DNA of 64,000 nt from Centrapalus pauciflorus. Lineage: Eukaryota > Streptophyta > Magnoliopsida > Asterales > Asteraceae. Under the pieces are notes generated by a model that worked only from the letters and a program-made list of their open reading frames with translations, did no database searches and had not been told where the DNA came from. The DNA is taken from the NCBI GenBank assembly GCA_020465985.1, contig JAANYP010000153.1, forward strand, positions 230,001 to 294,000. Reading direction: 5' to 3'. Both the position numbers and the translations under genes were made by a program. Positions 56,204 to 64,000 of this stretch are shown here, in pieces (position 1 is the first letter of the stretch; the number at the start of each line of letters is the position of its first letter).

Positions 56204-57510
56204 ATGTCAAAAGACGCTCTTGCCATGGGATCAGAGACTAAACCCCTAATTCTCTATCGGGGAGAATACGTTCAATGGAGTGAGAGGTTTTTAGAATTCA
56301 TAAGTTTTCATGATCTGTCGGAAGAAATGTTAAAGTCCTTAACAGAAGGACCAGCTGTATTCATGGAAACAATTCCTGGAGTACCCACTGGAAATCCCCC
56401 AATTCCACCAAGGACAGTTGAGGTTACAAACTTAATTGAGGCACAGAAGAAAGAAAGTTAGGGGATAAAACAGCCAAGAAATTATTACTGATCTCAATCC
56501 CCAATGACATCTATACATGTCTTACAGACACAAAGACCGCCAAATCCATATGGGATGAGGTGTGTAAATTTATGAGGGGATCTGACAGAGCTGCAACAAA
56601 CAGAGCAAGAAACAGTCTGATGACATTCGAGAATTTTCGAGCTCGAGAAGGAGAATTACTGGAAAACACTTACCTGAGGTTTGTTAGTCTGGTAAGTGAG
56701 ATGAAAAGAAATGGAGTGACAAAGTCCAATCTGGATATCAATGTCAAGTTCTTAAACGTACTGAACCCGGAATGGGAAAAATATGCTATGATAATCCAAC
56801 AGACAAAGGACATTGAAGAAATGGACTTCCATATGATTTTTGAAAATCTCAATAACTACCAAGAGGTTGTTTTGAGAAAATTATCTGGAAAGAAGAAAGC
56901 TGAGAAAGAGACTGCCGACCCTTTGGCTTTACTGGCAGAGAAGAAATATAAATATAAGCTGAAAAAGGAAAAAAGGGCAATCATCAGCAGTAGCTCTTCC
57001 GAATCAGAAACATCAGATTCATCTGCAGACTCCGAGATAGAAGAAATGAAAAGGCAGATGGCAATGCTAACTAAAGCATTTCAAAAGAAATTTTATTGTA
57101 AGCCAACCAACAACAAAATGCGCTACAAGACTGGCTCGAGGGAATTTGAAAAGAAGGAAAGTATGAAAAATCTGGTGAGAGCAGTGGCAGAAAAGCTGAA
57201 AAATATGAAAAATCTGATAAATCAGCAAAGAAAGAATCAGAGCAGAAGTGCTATAACTGTGGAAAACCAGGTCATTTTGCTCGTGAGTGTAGATCACCAG
57301 TAGTCAAAAATTCTGACTACTACACAAGAAAGGCTCTTCTAGCCAAAGAAAAGGAAGCAGGAAAAGCTCTTATGGCAGAAGATGACCATTGGCTACAATT
57401 ATCTGAGGATGAAGACATACTAGATGAGGATGCTTATATCTGCCTGAAATCAGAGGTCTTCTATGAATCAGAAATGAGTGAGTCAGGCTATGATAGCCGA
57501 AGATAAGGTT
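56204..57510 (+). pseudogene. Element D Gag, frameshifted
   Basis: 56204-56461 begins MSKDALAMGSETKPLILYRG and includes YVQWSERFLEFISFHDL. A one-base loss near 56450 shifts to 56560-57303, which carries the Gag domain (KSIWDEVCKFMRGSDRAATN upstream, FENFRAREGELLENTYLRFV, IFENLNNYQEVVLRK). A second shift near 57165 moves the zinc knuckle CYNCGKPGHFAREC (57252-57293) to another frame. After the knuckle an acidic stretch ends in a stop near 57505. Gag would build particles and bind RNA. Confidence 0.85.
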
Positions 57511-57526
57511 TGGGTTAGGCTAACAG

Positions 57527-59480
57527 ATGAAGAGGATGAGAAAAAACAAGAATCTGAGGAGGAAGAGACTGAAAAAATTTGTGTTGATGGCACCAGGAAA
57601 AGCTGAATGCAGTAATGACAAGGACACTGATGATTCAGAGTCAGAAAAATCAAATAGTTCAGAAACACCGGAGGTAAATTCTAACTCTGACTCTGAAATT
57701 GATGATTCCTGTATGCTTGAAGAGAAATTAACACAGATGGCCTTTATGCTTAAGAAATTTGAAAAATCTTTAAAGGCTAAAAAGAAACATGCTAACTCTT
57801 TGGAAAACAAGTTACGTAATGAACATAATTTAGTTTTAGATTTTTCCAAAGATAAAGCATTGGCCTTACGACCAGTTTCAGATTTACAAGACAAAGAAAA
57901 AGAACTTCAAAGAAAAATACAAGAACTTAATAATAATTTATCTGACCTACAAGAAAAACTGAGAATGACAGAATTAGAAGATTCAATTTTTTCTGTAAAA
58001 TATCATGTCATTTTTGAAAAAAGAACTAAGCTTTATGAGAAAATAAAGAAAATGGAAGATGAAATTATCAAAAGAGGTCAAACAGATCAAACCATCTATT
58101 TAAATCAACCAAAAGACACAGAATTTTACAATTCTAAATCTGGTATTGGTTGGGAAAATCCTAAGTATCTGACAAAGGCTATATCCAATTCACCGACTTT
58201 ATATGATGTCAGATATATGAATTTAGGATTAAAAATGACTTTTATGAAAGCATCTGATGAAGTAGAATCTAGTGAAGAAACAAAAAGATTAAGATCAGAC
58301 AAAATGCAAAATTTTGTTGACTATAACAGAATAAATGAATCAAGTAATAATATTGATATTAAAGAAGAGTATATTTAGACATATTCTAAAAAGGATTTAT
58401 CTGAATCTACTACTCAATCTCAAAAATTATATTTGCCATTTTCAATTCTAGAAAAGATAAACTCTGATCTTGAATTGAAAATTAAAAACTTTGAGACAGA
58501 AAATATATCTCTTAAGGCTGAACTCAAAATTATGGAACAAAAGTTACAAAAACAGCTTGAAAACAAAAAGTTGTCTGATCCATCATCTTCAACTTCTCTA
58601 GATTCTATCAATTCAGAAAAGAATTTGATCTGTTTATGAACTTCGATTTCAATTCCTTAGAGGAAATGTTTGTTAAAATTGATGAATTTGTAAAACCTTT
58701 ATATAACAAACAATCAGATGATCAAAAAGGACCTGTTAAAATTCTGCAAAGAATTTCTACAGATTCAAATAAATCATCTGAAAATTCACCAATTTTACAA
58801 CAAAAGAAGGAGAAAACAAAAGTTATTTTTGATACTCCTAAATTTGAAAGAGGTGAATAATCTTCTACAGAGAACTCAATTGCACTTAAAGTCCAAACTT
58901 CAAAAGGTAAGAGAAATTTACAGAAGAAACAAGTTTCTAAGATTACTAATTCTCATGTTTCTTCTATGTCAGATTATATTGTGAATGGTTCAAGAAAGCA
59001 AGTTTGGAGAAAGAAAAAGAGAGAACAGAAAAACAAGAAAATAAAACAAGAGTGGCGCGTGAAGAAAAATATTGTTACAGATAGAAATAGTAATTTTGAA
59101 AAATCTGTCTGTAATAATAAATTTGTTGATAAATCTTGTATAAAATTCTCTCGAACAGACTTAATTGCTTTGAATTCTGGTGCATGTAAATCATTACTTG
59201 TAAAATATGATAAGCTCGTATGGCAACCGAAGAAAAAGGACCCATTTTTCAAACAGAAAAAGGTTCCACAGCAAAATATGTCAAGAACAGTTCCACCAAG
59301 AATTGTACAAAAGTGGATACCTAAAAGAACTGTTAAAAAGTGGGTACCTAAATCATCACAAATTGTAAAGATAAAAGAAGTATCTGATGAGAAAACGCAT
59401 CATAAACTGCATGATTTACCTAAATCAAAAATACCAAACTATAAGTGGGTACCTCATTTGCTATTTCGTCTTATAGGTAA
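57527..59480 (+). pseudogene. Element D Gag-Pol linker (coiled-coil and basic region)
   Basis: 57527-58378 is charged with a long coiled coil (LQRKIQELNNNLSDLQEKLR, EKRTKLYEKIKKMEDEIIKR), followed by LYDVRYMNLGL. 58433-58639 and 58636-58860 add another coiled coil (INSDLELKIKNFETENISLK). 58966-59499 is strongly basic and contains SVCNNKFVDKSCIKFSRTDL and repeated KKW(V/I)PK, which align with element C 22278-22547. Stops separate the blocks. No enzyme domain is visible; it probably belongs to the polyprotein between Gag and protease. Confidence 0.7.
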
Positions 59481-60394
59481 ATCATGTATGGTATCTTGAC
59501 TCCGGATGTTCGAAGCATATGACCGGACAAAGAGAAACACTCACGAACTTTGTAGAAAAGTTCTGTGGGACGGTCAGATTTGGAAACGATCAGTTTTGTC
59601 CGATCAAAGTTACGGAAGTCTTGCATACGATAAAATTACCATTCAGAAGGTTTTCTACGTTGATGGTCTTGCCATAACTTGTTTAGCATTGGACAGCTTT
59701 GTGATAAAGGATTGGAAGTCAACTTCAAAGCTAATCGGTGCAGCATTCGATCTGGGGAAGGTAAAGAAATACTGGCAGGAAACAGGAAAACCAACTTGTA
59801 CTCCATTGACCTAGCCTCCATTAATCTGAAAAAAGATGTCTGCTTACTATCAAAAGCTACATCTAAAACAGCATGGCTATGACACCGTCGTCTTTCACAT
59901 CTGAACTTTACTGAATTAACCAACCTAGCAAAAGGCGGGTTAGTTAATGGGCTACCAACTCTCAAATTCCAAAAGGAGCAGTTTGTGCTGCATGTGAAAA
60001 AGGAAAGATGACTAGAGCTTCACATAAATCCAAATCTGAACACTCTTCAAAGAGAGCACTGGAACTGCTACATATGGATCTGTGTGGACCAATGAGAGTA
60101 CAAAGTATTAATAAGAAAAGATATGTATTGGTGACAGTTGACGACTATTCACGGTACACATGGGTTTTCTTCCTGAGGTCCAAATCAGATTTTACTAAAA
60201 TCATCATAGACTTCATCCGGAAAATTCAAGTAAAGTTGCAACTTTCAATTCAGTCAATCAGATCAGATAACGACACAGAATTCAAGAACATATCGCTTGA
60301 ATCATTTTTGAATTCTGTAGGAATCACAAATTAGGTTTCAGCTGCTAGAACTTCACAACAGAATGGTGTCGTTGAACGAAGAAATCGGACACCA
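59481..60394 (+). pseudogene. Element D protease, pre-integrase and integrase core
   Basis: The protease DSGCSKHMTG can be read at about 59493-59525 across frames. 59679-59882 corresponds to FSIGQLCDKGLEVNFKANRC and the region leading to the zinc His pair, with a TGA after TAWL where His/Arg is expected. 60008-60334 has HMDLCGPMRVQS, VTVDDYSRYTWVFFLRSKSD and IRSDNDTEFKN (first two Asp; the usual G after N is D), ending in a TAG before the Glu block QQNGVVERRNR (60357-60390). Confidence 0.82.
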
Positions 60395-62248
60395 GTGGAA
60401 TCAGTAAGAACGATGCTGGCGTATTCCAATCTTCCGTTATTCTTATGGGCTGAAGCAGTTGCAACAGCTTGTTTTACACAAAATCGTTCAATCATTAATA
60501 AACGATTCGGAAAGACTCCTTATGAACTAATAAATAAACGAATACCTAATATTAAATTTTTCCATGTCTTTGGATGCAGATGCTTCATATTAAATGACAA
60601 AGACAATCTTGGAAAATTTAATCAAAAAGCAGAAGAAGGTATATTCATAGGTTATTCGAAGGATTCAGTCGCTTTCCGTGTCTACAACAAGCGGACCAAG
60701 ACAGTCAATGAGAGCGTCAACGTCAAATTTGATGAAGGAGTGGTTATGGCTTCTGAACATACCAGTTCAGGACCCGAACCTAACAAGCAGACTTCAATGG
60801 AGTCACCTAAACAGAATGCAGATAATTCTGAATTAAATAAATTGTTTGAGAATTTTTATGAAGACTACTTTGAGAAGCCCAAAACTAATGTTTTATATTT
60901 GGTGACTGACAGGATTACTGAAGATCCCGTCGTAGTCTCCGATCATTCTCATCAACAAGTATCAGAAGAAACTGGAGAACCCTCAACAACAGATGTGCAC
61001 TTGCCAACTGAAAGTGTACAACCTATTCAACCTCCAGAATCTTCTGAAACCCCCTTAACATTTGAACATTCAGAAACTCCTATCTCAAATACCCTACCAA
61101 CTACATCTGAAGCTATCCCCCGACTTCCCTATTTAGACCTAAATCCCAATCAATACCACATCCAACCGTATCCACATACTTTCAAGTGGACTAGAAATCA
61201 CCCAACAGAAAATATTATTGGTGATCCATCTGCTTCAGTCCAAACCAAAAGAGCCACAATAAATGAGCGCCTATTTTCCAATTTCCTTAGCAAAATAGAG
61301 CCGAAGAATGTGAAAGAAGCACTTCTGGACGCTGATTGGATTGTTGCAATGCAAGAAAAACTGAATCAGTTCGAACGGTTGAAGGTCTGGAGATTTGTTG
61401 AGCGACCTAAAGACAAATCTATCATTGGCACGAAATGGATCCTTAAAAACAAGAAGGACGAACATGGAGTAATCATTCTCAATAAAGCACGACTCATTGC
61501 CAAAGGATACAGTCAACAAGAAGGGATTGACTATGATGAGACATTTGCACCTGTTGCACGAATAGAAGCGATTAGGATGTTTTTAGCTTTTGCCGCTCAT
61601 AAAAACTTCACTGTTTATCAAATGGATGTTAAAACTGCATTTTTAAACGGGGAATTAACTGATGAAGTATATACATATCAGCCCAAAGGCTTTACCGATC
61701 CTTTGAAACCTGATCATGTATATATTTTAGACAAGTCACTGTATGGCCTTAAACAAGCACCGCGTGCTTGGTATGATGCACTTTCAACATATCTGTTGAA
61801 ATGTGGATTCAACAAAGGTGCAGTTGACACAACCCTGTTCATAAAACGTCAGGGGCCGGATATTATAGTAATACAAATGTATGTATACGACATAATATTT
61901 GGGTCTACAAATCCTGAATTTTGTAAGAAATTCGCATTCTTAATGTCCCAGAAATTCGAAATGAGCATGATGGGAGAAATAAATTTTTTCTTAGGATTAC
62001 AAGTTAAACAATTGAATGATGGTATTTTTATAAATCAGTCAAAATATATTCAAGACATGTTAAAGAAATTTAACATGGTTAACAGTACTCCTATGAAAAC
62101 TCACATGGCTTCGGATTCAAAGTCAAAACTCGATGAGGACATTTCGGGGAAACCTGTAGATGTGACTCATTATCGAGGAATAATTGGGTCATTAATGTAT
62201 TTAATAGCCAGTAGACCGGATATTATGTGCTACATGTGTGTGTGCTAG
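60395..62248 (+). pseudogene. Element D integrase C-terminus and reverse transcriptase
   Basis: A 617-residue open frame starting inside integrase. FFHVFGCRCFILNDKDNLGK and EEGIFIGYSKDSVAFRVYNK mark the integrase tail, followed by a variable Ser/Thr/Pro linker. RT shows IIGTKWILKNKKDEHGV, KARLIAKGYSQQEGIDYDET, YQMDVKTAFLNGELTDEVYT, SLYGLKQAPRAWYDALSTYL. The catalytic motif reads YVYDIIFGS: the first of the two catalytic Asp is Tyr (codon 61886-61888), which should abolish polymerase activity. A frameshift near 62235 ends the frame before RNase H. Confidence 0.9.
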
Positions 62249-62825
62249 ATATCAGGCGAATCCAAAAGAATCACATTTAACTGCTGCAAAAAGAATTTTA
62301 AAGTATCTGAAGGGAACTCCAAACCTTGTTTTGTGGTATCCTAGAGAATCTTCATTCAATTTAACTGCTTTTTCTTATGTTGATCACGCAGGTGATAAGA
62401 TGGACAGAAAAAGTACGTCTGGTGCAGTACAATTCTTAGGTGACAAACCCGTCTGCTGGTCATCCAAGAAACAACATTGCGTTTCATTGTCCACAGCTGA
62501 AGCAGAATACGTTACTGTTTCATTATGCTGTTCTCAGGTGTTGTGGATGAAGAGCCAATTGCGAGATTACGGGTTTACACCACAAAAAATACCTATCTGC
62601 TGTGATTCTCAGAGCGTAATCGCTACTGCATCAAATCCTGTGCAACACTCAAAAACAAAACACATCGACATTCGGTATCACTTTATAAAGGATCACGTTG
62701 AAAATGAAAATATAGAATTATATTTTGTTCCTACTGAATATCAACTAGCTGATTTGTTTACCAAAGCCTTAGATGAAAAAAGGTTTAATTTCTTGGTATA
62801 CAAATTGGGTATGTTGAATCGTTAG
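62238..62825 (+). pseudogene. Element D RNase H
   Basis: It continues from the frameshift in RT: ARYQANPKESHLTAAKRILK, VQFLGDKPVCWSSKKQHCVS, STAEAEYVTVSLCCSQVLWM, KHIDIRYHFIKDHVENENIE, LADLFTKALDEKRF. The first catalytic Asp block reads AFSYVDHAG where FSDADxAG-type sequence is expected, so one Asp is replaced by Tyr. The stop at 62825 is the normal end of pol. Confidence 0.88.
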
Positions 62826-62954
62826 ATTTAATAATTCAGTAGTTTCAATTTATAATTTTATATTTACATTTTTTATTTATTCTAATCTGATGTTAAATTC
62901 TTGAATTTTAAAAGTTCAAATTTTTTTGGACTTTAACAGATCTGAATTGTCATG

Positions 62955-62968
62955 CGCAGGGGGAGCAG
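62955..62968 (+). promoter_or_regulatory. Polypurine tract-like sequence after element D pol
   Basis: CGCAGGGGGAGCAG lies about 130 bp after the pol stop but is not directly followed by an LTR. Sireviruses are reported to have extra internal purine tracts near this place; here it could also be the true tract with the 3' end rearranged. Confidence 0.55.
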
Positions 62969-63075
62969 AAAAATGAATTTATCTGATTGTGAGAAAATCT
63001 GATAAATCAAACGTATAAAATGTTGATTGTTTATATACCCCACACACACAAACACATATATTAACTAAATATATA

Positions 63076-63369
63076 TGTTGAGTACAATTTGTAATAGAGT
63101 TGTAAATAATTTATATTGTATAAAATCCAGGGGGCTTTATTGTAAATATTAAATAGGTTGTATTTTATATAAATACATGAGTCAACAATTTAGAATAGTG
63201 ACTGACAGATAATACAGAATACGGATGAGAGAAGTTTGCTTTTGCAAGTCAAGCACCCAAGTGTAATATTTATTCTCTCTTTAATTCAAGCATTCGATAT
63301 TCTGTGATTGTTATAATTTTTCATATATGATTGTTAATGTGATTGAACTGCATGAAATATAAATTATCA
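63076..63369 (+). repeat. 5' LTR of element E
   Basis: TGTTGAGTACAA...TAAATTATCA, 294 bp, with a TTTATATAAATACATG promoter box near 63150-63180. It is immediately followed by a primer site, so it is a 5' LTR and not the 3' LTR of D. Its sequence differs from the D LTR. The left flank is ATATA (63071-63075). Confidence 0.82.
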
Positions 63370-63371
63370 AT

Positions 63372-63383
63372 TGGTATCAGAGC
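63372..63383 (+). promoter_or_regulatory. Primer binding site of element E
   Basis: TGGTATCAGAGC, a perfect initiator tRNA-Met site two bases after the LTR end. Confidence 0.95.
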
Positions 63384-64000
63384 CAAATATGGTTCAATTT
63401 GAGTGATTTTTTAAATCTGAATGGTGAAATTTTTCGAACACTGTTACATTCGTTTTTTCAAAATTCAGAAAATCAATTTTGGATTTTGATTTTGTAGATG
63501 AATTGTTCTGAAAATTGGATCGAAGGTGGAGCATTTAAAGTCGAATCCATTGAGATACATCTCAGATTTTAATTCTAAACACACAGAATTTAATTTGGTT
63601 TATTCTGATTTTTTAAAAACTTTGTGTTCTTGAATGTTTTTGTCAAATTCAAGGATTTTGATATGAAATCGATTAGGTTGTTTTCACAAAAAGTGTTTGT
63701 GTGTGTAAAACGCACCTTCGATTGCAATTTGCGATCAGTTCATTAATTTTTGATGAAATTTTTAAAATCTGAACTTAGAACAGTTTAAAACTGTTAAAAC
63801 TCGAATCACAAAGAAAGTCTTGTTTTAATCGAGATTTATAAAGAAGGAAACGAGTTTAATCAAGAGTATATCGAGTTGGATAAGTTCTTTTATCGAGTTT
63901 GTTGTGAGTCTTGTTCGAGAATGTTCAGTTTAAGTTAAATTCGAGTTTGAACAAGTGTACTTCGAGTTTGATTGAACATTCATTCGAGTTTCATATTTTG
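63384..64000 (+). mobile_element. Leader of element E, runs off the window
   Basis: A T-rich leader resembles that of element D in its first 300 bp (CGAACACTGTT-like and TTTTCACAAAAAGTGTTTG segments). From 63790 it contains ATCGAGATT, TATCGAGTTTG, AATTCGAGTTTGA and CATTCGAGTTTCA words as in D. No coding region is reached. Confidence 0.78.

Larger units (their letters stand above)
54764..64000 (+). mobile_element. Ty1/copia element D, 3' end beyond window
   Basis: A 293-bp LTR (54764-55056) is followed by a perfect initiator-Met primer site, a repeat-rich leader, Gag, protease, integrase, RT and RNase H on the plus strand. It is inserted in integrase of element B. Its Gag and pol are the closest in-window relatives of element C. 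Element E is inserted at 63076, so the rest of D, possibly including its ORF3 and 3' LTR, should lie beyond the window. Confidence 0.88.

Noticed and set aside
63076..63369. This LTR as the 3' LTR of element D
   Set aside because: It differs clearly from the D 5' LTR and is followed at once by a primer binding site, which marks a 5' LTR.

Overview
The window is transposon-dense nuclear DNA from a flowering plant, probably a eudicot. Almost every stretch over 300 bp belongs to a mobile element, many nested inside one another. The Ty1/copia elements carry an extra gene downstream of pol, and this architecture is, to my knowledge, frequent in Asteraceae and other asterids; that is only a weak taxonomic hint. 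I see no intact host gene, tRNA, rRNA or CRISPR array.

Layout. 1-4860: a minus-strand non-autonomous LTR element with no gag or pol; its interior is tandem arrays built on a GCCTGGA-like core. 4887-6410: a hAT-like element with a second hAT-like element (5485-6234) nested inside it. 6419-8019: AT-rich DNA with degenerate repeats. From 8020 to beyond the right edge is a nested stack. Copia element C (minus; 3' LTR 8020-8318, fragments up to 27521) is split by a complete Tekay-like Ty3/gypsy element (9626-19989, TSD ATCAG), by a truncated gag-bearing copia element F with an LTR remnant (22551-25182), and by copia element B. Element B (minus; 3' LTR 27522-28583) is split by a nearly complete copia element A of its own lineage (29197-42260), by a gypsy solo LTR (45022-48240, TSD CATAA), by a CACTA-type transposon carrying hexokinase exons (51242-about 53950) plus a Helitron-like end, and by copia element D (plus, from 54764). 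Element D is split by element E (plus, LTR 63076-63369), which runs off the window. The 5' halves of C and B and the 3' ends of D and E lie beyond 64000. The deepest nesting visible is four levels: C contains B, B contains D, D contains E.

How the genes fit together. The copia elements encode Gag (UBN2-type domain plus CCHC knuckle), aspartic protease, integrase, reverse transcriptase and RNase H in the usual copia order. A, B and C also carry a large ORF downstream of pol in the same orientation (ORF3). Its N-terminal domain is recognisably shared among the three, followed by Ser/Gln-rich, acidic and coiled-coil regions. In all three copies the ORF3 start codon lies 2 to 7 nt after a plant-like 3' splice site with a branch-point-like CTAAT or CTAAC, which suggests expression from a spliced subgenomic RNA. 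A and B share three short hairpins between pol and ORF3, and one hairpin differs by paired changes. The non-coding parts of A, C, D and E are full of a TCGAGTT-type motif in element-sense orientation. Every coding region shows stops or frameshifts, so no element here looks autonomous.
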